A DNA stretch of 64,000 bases from Lineus longissimus (lineage: Eukaryota > Nemertea > Pilidiophora > Heteronemertea > Lineidae): positions 620,001 to 684,000 of the forward strand of contig NC_088312.1 in NCBI RefSeq assembly GCF_910592395.1, written 5' to 3'. This document shows positions 34,032-46,664 of the stretch, in pieces. Every line of letters begins with the position of its first letter. The first letter of the stretch is position 1. Position numbers and translations under genes: made by a program. The notes under the pieces were generated by a model. That model did not search any database. It saw only the letters and a program-made list of their open reading frames with translations, and had not been told where the DNA came from.

Positions 34032-37000
34032 GCAAAATGGTAGAATGTTCATCTGAGATATCTCGGCCAAGTGTCGGAGATATGTTGAATGATTTGAGAA
34101 GCCAGGACAGTTCTGCCGAGATGACACGATGCTGTAAATTGTTGGTTTCTGGGTTATAAAACATTTTTATTGAGAAATAGGTTTGAAAGAATGAAATATA
34201 TATTCAGGATTACGCACACTTCCTCTGTATAATTGTTGGGTGCGAGTTGTAAAAAAGGGGTTAAGATTTTAAAACGTAAAATACATGACCTCCTTCTCGT
34301 GAAGGTGTTACTCCTTGCCCTGGTCACTGAAACGGTTTCTTGTTTTATTCACACCTGTGATAAGTAGTATTCACATATCTAAAACATAAAAAAAAATTCT
34401 TTGGTCGTTCTACATTTTGGCCCTGTTACATTATTCAGTTTATAAACCTCTGTGTTCACCAGTTTTAGTTAGAGATTCAAATTTGAAAATGCACACAAAT
34501 AGTTCTACACCTGGCCGTCTTATGTTTTTGGGTTTAGTTAACGCATTAAATGAAATGCAGATGTGTTTTATTATTCAAGTGTTCATGTATCCTAGATTAT
34601 TCAAGTTACTATACTGTGACGTCAGTCAGGAGCCTTTCTCACTTATATGATGGAACCTCCTGTCTGAGAAAAAAAACTATAAAAACGAAAAGAGATAATG
34701 GTGTACGTGTAGAGAATTATAACATTTAGCTCCAGATCAGCGATAGTTACAGAAAACTGACTTGGATGAGTTTTGTGAGCGTTAGGGTTTGGTGTTTTCT
34801 ACCTGGTGTATTTAGTTCTGGTTAAGAGTGGATGTGATAGATAATACTTAGGTTTGTTGCTCGGTGATCATTCTGAATGTGTTCATAGAGTTGCCTCATT
34901 TCATTGGTCGAATGAGACAAAGCTTTTGTGACGATGATTGGAGTTGTAGCAGCATGTGATCAGAAGACAGTAGTCTTCCTGAGATGATGTGTTCAATTGG
35001 GTCGAATTTCTGTTGTTAGGAAACATTTGTAGGAGTCTTTCCATGGACATATCAGGTTGTGTATAAGAGCATGACTGTTCAAAAACTCATACTCCGATGT
35101 CTTTTTGGTTCTGTTTAAGGGTATTTCTTGGTCTAAAGGGCTCCTATAAATTGCTTAAATCTCACTCGAAAGGTTCCTTACTGATTCTCAGGGGAGAGGT
35201 AGTTCCCTGCCCGGAATATTTGAGACCCAATGAACGTTGGTTTTGGTCTTTGAACAGTCATGCCCTGGTTGTTAGAAACAAAATGTGATAATGTTTTCAC
35301 TTTAACTGTTGAAGTTATTGTTGGATGTTGGTGTGTCTGGTTATGGAATTGACCCCAGTGTTGTTGGTTGAGATGATGGGTGAATTTGTACAGGTAAATC
35401 TTCTTGTAAATATGTGGAGATGAAGTTGGCTCAGTCGCTGAAGTGTATCAAGGTCGATAGGCTGTTACTTGAGAGACAGTTTTGGCAATGCAATCCATTG
35501 AGTGGTTGGAGAAACTATCAAACTTGAGATACCAAGGTCACCAATGGCTTAGTTAGTCTCAATGACTGTGTCTGGTCACTGTAAATAGCGGGACACTGTT
35601 CTTTAGTGATGAGGTGACGTCTGGAGGGTCATGTATATTGTTATTGTTATTATTATCATGTATTATCTCAGGGTACACATAACCCGCAGATACTCCGAGG
35701 TTACTCCAACAATCAAGGTTTGTTGACATCGGCGGCGGATTTCAGATTCGTTGACGTGAGGGGTTGAATTCTGGTCTTCTCGTTCGATAGGATCAGTGAT
35801 GTAATTGTGGGAATATTGTGCTAAATGGTTTTGTTCGGCCTGTCTGTGGTCGTGCATGTATGTGAGTGCCAACAGGTGATATGGTGATGCGAACTTGAGG
35901 CTTGGCTTGGCCTTGATATTTGGAGTGACTTCGATGCCTCATTCAAAAGTAACATAGTATGTAAATAGCTACTATACAAGGTCAGTATATCATGTTCTTG
36001 GGTGTTTGAGAACTATTGTTGAGTTCGATTATAATCTTGTATTATTGTTACATTTATTTGTAAAAACGGCATTGACATAGCGTTATGTTGAAAAGTGATC
36101 TATAACATTTGTGATTTATTAGTAGCGTGATATGTATGGTGATGTGCCAGCAGAACCTGTAGGGGGCGGTTCTCAGAAGTGGTCAGCACTTGGCCAGTCC
36201 ACTTTCAACTACTCAACATCAATACTGATTAATCCAAATGTTAAATAAAGCGGTAATTGATGGCGATTATGTTATTTTCATTGAATGTGCTATCCACAAT
36301 CTTCGTGCTGACAAGTACCTTTTAAAAACAAGTGTGCTCCACCATATATAACTTTATAACTCTCATGTGCTTATGTTATTAGCGTATACAATTTAAATTT
36401 TGATCTATTTGTGTTGCACAGAAAATATATCTAAAGAAACGTCTAATGTTATCAATTGCAATGATAGATCCAGTTTTTGTGTAGAACCTACTGACTTCCA
36501 TTTTGGCCAAAATTTGTGTGCAAGTTGATAGATTCATCATGAACCATTATATTGGGTTTCTTTTAAAGTTGTTTTTGCTGAATTGCAGTGGATATAACCT
36601 CCTCCCATTTATCAAAACAATTGAGGAGCAAATTCATCCTTAGTTGAATGAGAGGCCATGCTGTGACATCATCGGGACATCTATTTTGAATGTTAGTCTG
36701 TTTGAGTGTCCTGGACCTTGCTGACAAAGTGAGCTACATGTTGATCACGCCACATGCCAATATTACATTGATTTCAACATTCAAAATGGTGACTTTCTGT
36801 GATGATGTCATCTGCACTCTCTCAGTCAGTCTCTAGTTGGTGTCTTAAGGGAACTGGTGATGACTCGTAGTGATTTGTTCTACTCTTCCTTTAAAACACT
36901 TATTAGTACATTTGGAATATCCACATTTTCACTGCCTCATATAATCTCAGGTTAAAAAATGCTTCATTTAAATCAACTGTGTGATAGTTAATTATTAAAG

Positions 37001-39199
37001 CAGACATAAGCTTACTATATTTAGGCTTGAAATGCAACAAAAATTGTTGAAAGCGGGTATTTGTTGTCGTGAGAGGATCATAGAATATGTGGACATATTC
37101 GTGAGTGTTGTTGAGCAGAGTCTGGAACTTAAATTGTAATTATATTATAACTTCACGTATGTTCTATATAACCTCGATACATTGTTGTCAGTTTGAAGTT
37201 TATACCGGTAGTACTGACTTATTTGATGTGAAAGTTCATGATCTGTGACACATACAGGCATTCTCTTATTGCCGATCAAAGCTCTTCATGTATTGGAATA
37301 AATCCAGTCAAGATCACAGAAGAATGATCAACCAGAACTCAACTTCTGAAGTCATGTTTTGCATGGAAGGTCCATGTATTGTCATCTATCATGGACTATT
37401 TGTATTTACACCATTCTGTCAACTGTCTTAAGAAGTCACCAGGCTATGTACGGTACATTGGTTTCCATGCAGTGTTGCAGGGTACTCGGTTCTGTTAGAA
37501 TACCAGTGTTGTGCTCCAACCAAAGTTATCAGTACACTCACTGTTTTGGTGAATTTGATGTCCTTCTTCCAGGATGAGGCCAGTCAAACTAGTTGTTGTG
37601 CTCTTCACAGCTTTATTATTGCCACCTTGAAGGGATTTTTGAATGTCAACAATCAGACTGACCCAGTTCCATACATGTGATAACGTCACAACATAGCCAA
37701 AAACAATCAGTGGTTCAAAATACATTGTAAGTTGACAGTGAATCAACAACCGCTATGGTTTGAAATGAAACGGTGAATTCTCCATTTCATGATAAAGTTC
37801 CTGGTGATATCATTCTACTGGTTTTAACTTTGTATCTATCCAACAATATATTATTGTATCTTAGTTGATTTCGGTGTTATTAAGGTGATGTTTATTGAGC
37901 CGGTGATGACCGTATAAGCTTTAATGAGTTATGTATGTTATATAGTCTATGAGTAACCTCACACTGTACATATTGTAGATATTGTTATTCAAGTTCTGAC
38001 TGTTTGATTGTTGAAGAATTGTCTATTGTGATAGGATACTTGAATTTGATTTCTGCATGTTCTAGATTGGTTCCAAACTTTCTCACAAGGTGGTAGAACA
38101 AAGTTTGGCCACTCCCTAGCCTGAGGGACTCGCCTGGGAATGGTCTGTCCTCTTACAAGCGATTGGGAACCAATCTGTCCATGTTACACTTGGTACATCT
38201 GGTTTCCTGACCTCAAATCATGGAATACCAATCCATCGCGACGAGTCAAAGAATATAGATATCTATTCAAGGCAGAAATGTATTTTGATTTATTGATGAA
38301 TATTTAAAAGTTTAAGTAAATACTAGATTCAAAATGTAATTTATCCCCTTGCTGTTCAAATGATAAAAAGATTGTTGTACATGTAAACGTTATTTACAGT
38401 AAACTGTTGACAATATTGAAAATTTTATCCAAACGTCTACCAAAACAGTTGTTTGTGTTCGGAGAAGTGGGTTTCAAAATGTTTCTGTGATAGAAAGTTT
38501 AGACTACGTTTGATGTTTTGTTATAACTCAACATGTACTCATATTATTTTGGTTAGATTGCGTTGATTTCAAAACAAACTCCTTACATAATGTTACTTTT
38601 GGATCCAATGTTTCCTTATAAGTTTAATCATAAAGTTTCCAGAACAGTTTATTCATAGCATTTTGAAGAGTTCATCTGAAAAGATGCAACTTCTTTAACT
38701 TAGATTTTACCTCATGTTGACCTATGTTTGACCAGTTTCTCTCTGATCTTGAAGTAATCATGACGTGTTGTTATCATCAGATAGAGGGAAGCTATTGAGA
38801 GTGTTGGGCATCCGTATCCCTCCTTACTGTGCAGCAGAGTTAAGGATTGCCGCACACCACTGATGTGTATTTACTGGTCATAGGAGAGGAACTGGTCAGA
38901 AGTTTCTGGGCATTAACTTACTTGGTTTCTCGGTTTTAACCGCTGGATGATGACCTGTAGTATCTGTTGTAACTTCCTAGGTTGTTGTTGACATTCTTCA
39001 AATCTTATATTTTTCATAGCAAAACCTGTATCACTACGTACAATATTATTGAATCGGTATCAATAAAATCATGTACACTATTTATATCAGGGTCTTTGTA
39101 ACGTCTTTGACACTTGGAAGGAATGTCTGAAGGACATCCTTAGGATTGGCTGTTATGCAGATAGTCATCCTGATGACTGTTAGAAGCTGTAATTGGCCT
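34032..39199. other. AT-rich noncoding region
   Basis: No exon with homology and no tandem array seen over about 5 kb. AATAAA occurs at 36244-36249 and 39062-39067. It could be intergenic or the distal 3' UTR of gene A. Confidence 0.4.
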
Positions 39200-39620
39200 G
39201 GCAGCTCCACTGTCTTGCTGACCCAGTGCGAGCGATGAGACAGTCACACCCCATGGCTCCACTGTCTACCAATGCCAGACAGAATCGGACGTGGCTGCTC
39301 AGTTATAACTTGCCAACGCTGTGAGAGAGATGTGACAATCACAAGCTAACCGACTCGGCACTCAGGTCCACCGTCTCGCCAACACGGTGAGAGAGATGGC
39401 ACTGTCACAACCAGACCAAATAGACCCTGGTAGCTGCACTGTGTTGCCGACACGGTAAGAGAGCTCGAATGGGACCTTACGCTCACCAGTCTTGAAATGG
39501 TCAGACCGATGAGACAGTCACAACCAGGCCAAATTGATCCTTGCAGCTCTACTGTGTTTCCAACACGGTGAGAGAGGTGAGGCAGTCACAGACTGACCGA
39601 ATCAGACTGCATTGACTGTT
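39200..39620 (-). repeat. Degenerate copies of the 58.8-kb 68-bp family, inverted
   Basis: About six diverged units contain gacacggtaagagag, cacggtgagagaggtgag and gtcacaaccaggcc. Reverse-complemented they match the unit at 58800-60640 (ctctctcaccatgtcggcaa, cctggttgtggctgtctcat). Same family, opposite orientation, much older. Confidence 0.7.
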
Positions 39621-39779
39621 GTCGGGTCTCAACTCCTGTCAGGATGGGGTCGATGGTGTGAGGTGACATGCTGCATGCAGCCCAATGGCTCACATACCTA
39701 ATGAACCTCATCAGAACCTCTCATCTGATAGTTTCTATCATATATCACTGAATACTAATAAATTTGGCTGGGAAAACCT

Positions 39780-40620
39780 GCATGTGTGCCAGGCCTCATT
39801 GGGACAATCTCATGTAGCTTATGACCTGAAGTAGCTCATGTATCTCAGACAACACGAGGATCATCCTCCCTCAGGTAGAGCTGCAGTCTCACTATGCTCA
39901 AGACAGTCCCAGCCTGGCCATTGAGACAACTCGAGCAGCCAACTTGAAAAAGCCCGTCCACCTGAGGTACCTCATGTGCTTGAGACAACAACAGAACCCT
40001 TCCACCTTTGGTAGAGCGCACTGGGACAACCTGCTGGTCATGTACATGGAACATCAGAACTCAACAACAAGCTTAAAAATAATCAAGCCTAACTTAACTA
40101 CCCATCAGCTGGGCAGCGTCCTTCTCATCAGAAGCACAGCTTTCCTCACTGGAATGCAACCATTCAGGCTGGAAGGCTTATTAGCCAAGGAACCCGTGCT
40201 TACGATCCATCAACCAGCCTTGGCCCAGCCCTGGGTGTCAAGTGTATTCCGGTTGATAGCCAGGCTTGGCCCAGCCCAGAAAAGCCTGCCATATCTCCAG
40301 AGCTGCGACCAGGCAGACAAGCACTGGCAATCACTGGTTGTGTCTTTGCTGCACCAGGCCTGGACACAATCCATCTTGAAGACAGACCAGTGCCAGCTCT
40401 GGTGGGAAACAATCCATCCTGAAGACAATCAGTGCTAACTGTGGGCAAGATATGCCATTGACTCTGGTGACAGCGTCCTGGGACAATCTGCTTGTCACAT
40501 ACCTCCAGCGAACCTTTACTGGGTAGCTTACGTACCCCAGGTACCTCATGTACTTGGGACAACATTAGGTCCCTTCCACGTTTAGTTTGGTAGAGCTTCC
40601 ATCTCCCTGTGCACAGGAAG
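39780..40620. repeat. Diverged duplicated blocks
   Basis: The words gaggtacctcatgtgcttga (near 39965) and caggtacctcatgtacttgg (near 40538), each followed by ttccac and then a ttggtagagc-type tail, show old duplication. A third partial copy is near 39835. Internal repeats (caatccatcttgaagacaga, caatccatcctgaagacaat) also occur. Open frames here are fortuitous. Confidence 0.5.
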
Positions 40621-40769
40621 ACCAGCACAACCACGTATATGTGCTGTACATGTCTGAGATCCACGAGGAAGCCGGGTTACGAGATAGCTTGAAGCATTCA
40701 TCTCAGCTGGGAAATTCACAATAAACGCAATAAAACATCAAGATATGAATAACATTACAGCACCCATGT

Positions 40770-40775
40770 TTTATT
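40770..40775 (-). terminator. Candidate poly(A) signal for gene B
   Basis: TTTATT on plus reads AATAAA on minus, 2.3 kb beyond the gene B stop codon. If used, the 3' UTR would include both the 24-bp and the 39-bp minisatellites. Plus-strand AATAAA copies just before it (about 40719-40735) suggest convergent ends here. Confidence 0.35.
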
Positions 40776-41544
40776 GAGAATACAAGTAGAAGCTGTGTAC
40801 ATCCATGCAGGAACCACACATACACATGGCATCCAAGGCACAAAGTGGAATATCAACAACACATCTCCATACACTGTTTCAATGAGGGAGGTCTGCTACA
40901 CACGGGCCTAATACAGGTAAAACAGGTGCCTCTTGACCAGCTTAATAGCCTTAACACAGAATCTGTGGTAGATGTCGGCATCTTTGGCCAGTCGTCCAAC
41001 ACTGTACATTCTATAGGAGAGTACACACGTTATCACCAAGGTCACATTTCTGTGATGGTCAAACACAAGTTTTGGTAGAGCACACCATCTAATCATGGAT
41101 CCATATTTGTCTAAAGGTAACAGCAATAGCAGCTAAATGAGAGTGCAGCACAGGCACTGTCGCTAAACCTGGCTCTACTGTGGTAACTGGCATACTAAAT
41201 GACAACTGTCAATTGGATGGATCAACTTATAATGCACCATAATGATGAAATCAGTTCAACATAAATAACAACTACACGTAGATTCACATTCAACCAAAAA
41301 GTACCAATCCTACAATACAAAATACATTAACAAACTTTACACATCATTGCACTTGGTGCAAATTCAATAGAAATCCATGTTGAACACGTTTTAGAAAAGA
41401 CAAAATACACTATACAATAGAAGTGAATAACAAGTGGGAAAAGATTATTATATAAAACAAGGGTAATGCATAAGATTGACAAGTACGCATAATCTTGAAA
41501 CGCTGGGCATAATTGGTTAAACTTGCTCCAAGTCAAATGTCGGA

Positions 41545-41721
41545 CTGAAGTTCATTCAACAGAGGACTGTGAAGTTCATTCAACAGAGGACTGTGAAGTT
41601 CATTCAACAGAGGACTGTGAAGTTCATTCAACAGAGGACTGTGAAGTTCATTCAACAGAGGACTGTGAAGTTCATTCAACAGAGGACTGTGAAGTTCATT
41701 CAACAGAGGACTGTGAAGTTC
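41545..41721. repeat. 24-bp minisatellite, 7-8 copies
   Basis: The unit gttcattcaacagaggactg plus tgaa repeats about seven times with almost no variation. The length is divisible by three, so frames on both strands stay open and give artefactual repeat ORFs. It lies in the probable 3' UTR of gene B. Confidence 0.95.
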
Positions 41722-42340
41722 AAACATCTACCATCACATGAAGAAGTAATAACACACTAAGTAAAACCCACAACAACTTTCAAAATAGTACCGTCATGAA
41801 ACACCAGTACCCAGATCAGTCATTTCTATACTTCCAAAATGAATGACAACTCGGACTGTAATCATAAGTTTACAAGACATATGTATCCAAATTGGCCTTT
41901 GAATTTTACGATGTTCAACGTTTAGAGGTGAAGTCATAATTGAAATCACAACTGGCTTGAAATACTCCAAGACTGCAGGGCATACAGGAAAGCATTAGAA
42001 AGATATAGGACATTTACATTTAACATTAAATCAAAGCAACAAAGAATTGAAAACATATTCATCTCCAATAAATGTATAATTCAACTTTTAACATGTTTGT
42101 GTTATAATGTAGTTTGTTTTATGCAGAGGAACTTGACAACCAGCTGGAAGAGTCAGTTGCCAGAGAGCACCAGTTGCCAACCAATTTCTTGTCAGACAAG
42201 TTGCAGAACCATTACATACATTTTGGATTAATACTAATTATAATTGATATATTATTACAAATTCAGTTTTTGATATTATTCAGTTTCTGATATGTACCAT
42301 GATAAAGTATTTCCCAGTTCATGGGATTTGCCCCAAACAG

Positions 42341-43105
42341 TCTCCTTCCTCACAGGGTTAGAGTATTCACACTGAACAGTCTCCTTCCTCAAAGGGTTAG
42401 AGTATTCACACTGAACAGTCTCCTTCCTCACAGGGTTAGAGTATTCACAATGAACAGTCTCCTTCCTCAAAGGGTTAGAGTATTCACACTGAACAGTCTC
42501 CTTCCTCAAAGGGTTAGAGTATTCACACTGAACAGTCTCCTTCCTCACAGGGTTAGAGTATTCACAATGAACAGTCTCCTTCCTCAAAGGGTTAGAGTAT
42601 TAACACTGAACAGTCTCCTTCCTCAAAGGGTTAGAGTATTCACACTGAACAGTCTCCTTCCTCACAGGGTTAGAGTATTCACACTGAACAGTCTCCTTCC
42701 TCACAGGGTTAGAGTATTCACACTGAACAGTCTCCTTCCTCACAGGGTTAGAGTATTCACACTGAACAGTCTCCTTCCTCACAGGGTTAGAGTATTCACA
42801 CTGAACAGTCTCCTTCCTCACAGGGTTAGAGTATTCACACTGAACAGTCTCCTTCCTCACAGGGTTAGAGTATTCACAATGAACAGTCTCCTTCCTCACA
42901 GGGTTAGAGTATTCACACTGAACAGTCTCCTTCCTCACAGGGTTAGAGTATTCACAATGAACAGTCTCCTTCCTCACAGGGTTAGAGTATTCACAATGAA
43001 CAGTCTCCTTCCTCACAGGGTTAGAGTATTCACACTTAACAGTCTCCTTCCTCACAGGGTTAGAGTATTCACACTGAACAGTCTCCTTCCTCACAGGGTA
43101 AGAGC
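42341..43105. repeat. 39-bp minisatellite, ~19 copies, at the 3' end of gene B
   Basis: The 39-base unit contains gttagagtattcacactgaa and cagtctccttcctcacagg. Variants (aaaggg for cagggt; caatgaa for cactgaa) are interspersed. The first, degenerate unit on the gene B side overlaps the gene B stop codon at 43091-43093. Long repeat frames here are artefacts of the unit length being 13 codons. Confidence 0.95.
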
Positions 43106-45271
43106 ATTCACATCATCTCTGCCATTAAACGGTGAAAGCAGTGGATTCTGCTGGCTTGGTGGCGATATAGGGTTTGGATTGTCATCCACGTGGACCTTCT
43201 GATGTGACAACAAACTGATCTCCTTTGAAAACGACTTTGGACAAGACGGACACATGAATGTCACCTTCCCATCCCCATTTTTCTTGTGAACTGCGATATG
43301 TTTTTCGAGATCCTCATTTGTTTCGAATGATTCCTCACAGAACTGGCACCGATTGGTTGGTTTCTGGTGTCCTGTGAGTTTCTGGTGGATCAATAACGCA
43401 GTCTGATCGTCAAAGTTCCGATGGCAAAAGAAGCACTTGTTTGGTTCCATAGTTTTGTGTACATGTTCATGCTCAAGGAGAACCTGTTTCGTATTGAATG
43501 ATTCACCACAGAATTTACACAAGAACTTACTGGCTGGGCTCGATTCCTTGTTGAACCAGCCAGTCTTGGCGGCTGAGCCGTCTTTCACACAACTGAAGTG
43601 TTTGCGATGCGTCTGCAGACCTTGAACTGATTTGAATGTCTTTGTACACCTTTCACATTTAAAAGGCTTTTCAGGATCGTAATTATCCGATTTTGTATCA
43701 GCGATTAGGTCGGGTGAGAGATTCTGAATCGCTGACTTCACACGAGAACAAGCATTGGTCCATCGGTGGGTTACGAGGCCGTATTTGTTTTCAAACTCTT
43801 GTCCACATTTCTCGCAGCGATAGGACTGGTCTGGTTTCTCGGATGGAATGTAGCCTAAGAGATTCTGCATCATTTGAGGTGTAAGTGATGTATCCTGAAA
43901 GAAGAAAACACAAGATTTAGCTATTGGGATAAAAAACTATCATTGGACTTATTTTCAGATGATGAAATGAAGAGGTTGGAAATGTCGTAAATGCAACTCT
44001 CCATGGTATGGTTTCTTTGTCAAAACCTTTCAGCTTGTTGTCCTACAATTTGACTTACAAGAGGCATTGGCAGTGGTAAGGAGGCCTGGCTACCAGAGAC
44101 GCCAGATGTTGAAGCATTCTGTTTCTGCTGACTGTTCTTGGCCAGCCTTGCTTTCTTTGCTGGCTGTGAACCAATCAGAGAGGATAGGATTGGGTTCTCC
44201 TTCTCGAGAGCAGACGGTGGCAGCTTCGGGTCGATCTTCTTGAGCCGTTCCATCAACTCTGATGACCTCTTCTTCTTTTTCTCAACCACAACATCATCAC
44301 TGTTGTTCGAAACATTGAACTGGCTGTCTTCCACATTCACGTAAATGCGGGAATTCTCATCAACAGCAAACATGGGGTTTTCAACAGAACTGTTTCCATC
44401 CTCATCAACATTCAGACGGATCTGGTACTTGAGGTCATGCTCCTCATCATTCTTGTCTTCCTCGGGTGCCTCAGGTTCGACGTACGTAAACCCTTCACTG
44501 ACCAAAATAGGAGTGTCGTGCCCATTGGGAGATTGATTCTCCTGAAAACAGAATAAATACATTGATGAAAGCCAGCCACAAAGCTAGAACGATACATAGT
44601 CATCCCCAATAAGGACACAGCTGAGGCAGTCCGCATTTCTAAGTGGTGCTTCTTTACCACCTACAGTACACTGTAGAAAGACCATGATATTGAAGTAAGT
44701 CTTACCTCATCCATTGAGACGGAACATGACTGATGACTCTGCCTCAGATCAGCGTACTGCTGCATCACTGCCTGCTTCTGTCTCTGCTCGTCACACAGGT
44801 ACTGCCTCATCTTGGTCACCTCATCGGACCACTCCTTATTCTCCCGCACCATCTGTTTCTGTATCTTGTCCAGCATCTTGTCCTTCATCTCAAGGGCCTC
44901 CCTCACGCCACCCAACTCTGTCTTTAGCATATCCAACTCATCCTTCAAATTTTTGATTTCCTCTTTCTTCATGTCAAGCAAGATCTCCTGTTCCTTAACT
45001 AATGTTTTCTGTTCTTGAAACTCTGTAAATGACTCATCTAAAGAAGAGTCACATTTATGGTCACTTGATAGAGCGATTTCCACTTCTCCTTGATATTTCC
45101 CGATCAAGTCAGAGAGTTCGTTCCACGTTTGATGAAGAACGCTACCACGAACGTCCATCTCAATTTTTAAGGCACGAAGTGCACACAAGTTCTGCTGCTT
45201 GGTGGGCATGCCTGACTGCTCAGACATGACTGACTCGGTGATGCAAGCTTCTATCAATTAGGACACCCTGC
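43091..45271 (-). CDS. Zinc-finger gene B: N-terminal block, coiled coil, six C2H2/C2HC fingers (602 aa)
   Basis: Coding exons in order: 45271-44706 (ATG at 45227, MSEQSGMPTK), 44541-44059 and 43894-43091, all joined in phase 0 with GT-AG borders. The N-terminus carries the shared block (RGSVLHQTWNELSDLIG, KYQGEV), then coiled coil with EMKDKMLDKIQKQMVREN, matching gene A at the same place. Exon 2 is acidic and ends with a basic stretch (KKKKRSSELMERLKKIDP; PAKKARLAK), a likely nuclear localisation signal. Exon 3 has six fingers: CEKC and CERC (both ending in Cys rather than His), CKFC, CFFC, CQFC and CPSC. Finger linkers are long and lack TGEKP, unlike gene A. Starts head-to-head with gene C. 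Confidence 0.88.
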
Positions 45272-46664
45272 AAGAGCAAAAATGCGAAGTAAGATTTATT
45301 ACATCACTTCACTACATCATTCAATGTCGATAGGACTGTGCAAAGTTCAAAGTCAAGACGACTGACGTATGTACATCGCCCTACAATGTCATTGTCAATA
45401 ACGTCCATTCCTGATGTGAATCAAGATGACACAGACTTGAAAATGAGGACACAAACGGATGGGCACCATACCAATGAGCGGATTATCATATCACTTCACT
45501 AACATTCAAGAAATCATTTAAAAAGGATGTGACAAAGTTGATCACAACAGTACTACTTGTCATGATGATGAGGACACTCGGCGCAAAAGTTGTTGCTCTT
45601 GGTGGCAGCAAACGGGTTCAAAGAGTGCATAGGGCCTTAGGGGTTAGGGCCGGGGTGCAGATACTCATGTAGTACTGTCTATATAGGCTACACTATGCAC
45701 TATACATAACAGTGTAAATACATTGCGAGATATATGCCGGATGAGACAGACTTTTCGACCGAATTTTGACTACATTGAAATTCATAAATAAGACCACACG
45801 TACAATCGATTGCTCTCTGCATTAACAATGGACGCATCAGCTAGGTTTTAATCGTTTCATATACTGTCGACTCGTGAAAAATGGTATTTTCGGCGACTAG
45901 CACAACTCAAAACAAACAATGCAGGAAATGAAGCCACGCGCTGCGCATCTCTAATTACGCATGTTGAGAATTTAAAGGAAATTAGGATCTGATATTGGAA
46001 TTGGCGTTAATTAGCTTTTTTAATGTTTTTCACACGAAAACTGATTAATTCTTCACATTCAGATTCCAAATAGGATGAATAGCTTGTTTTGACAGTAATG
46101 GCATCAGAAATTAGTGAAAACACTGGATTCAGTTTAACCCTTCAGCTCCGAATTTCCTCTCAACCTCGCCTCACTTACCCACACAGCTTTCCACACATAG
46201 GAATACATAGAAGGAAAATGTCCTCACAAAAATCAGATTTTCATAATAATTCGTGACGCTGAGTAAAACTTTACACGGTACGCTGAAGCAGTTTGATTTA
46301 CCTATAAATGTTGTGCTGTACAGAACAATATAGCGTGTTGCAGTTTTTATCAGTGATGCATTATATTTTGGTGTCATCTTCCAAAAAATGTGAAATTCCT
46401 CCCTATTTTCCTTCCACTATGCCATACAACATGGGGATTAGTCATTACATATCCAATCCAATTGCCCATGTTACGCATTGTAGGATTGATTCTAGCATCA
46501 TCATGCTTTGCTGTGACTTGGAATCTGTGTGAACAGCGACCTGATCAAGGCCAAGTCATTCTCTTTCAAGTTTCATATATGAATGATACATGTAGGCCTA
46601 GTATAGAATACACACGTTTTGCCTCTTTCCTACATATTATACATGTATCTTGTTTTATTTATAG
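45272..46664. promoter_or_regulatory. Divergent promoter region of genes B and C
   Basis: Separates the first coding exons of gene B (minus) and gene C (plus), both of which begin at splice acceptors, so noncoding first exons for both should lie here. No core element was assigned with confidence. Confidence 0.4.

Noticed and set aside
39845..40664. Overlapping frames of 70-164 codons on both strands
   Set aside because: They lie in diverged duplicated DNA, and no domain, splice logic or conservation is visible.
41523..41760. Repeat frames reading HSTEDCEV or KFIQQRTV
   Set aside because: Artefacts of the 24-bp array with no flanking coding support.
42276..43202. Repeat frames encoding a 13-residue repeat protein on either strand
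   Set aside because: Produced by the 39-bp array; they start or end at arbitrary points and overlap the gene B terminus in another frame.
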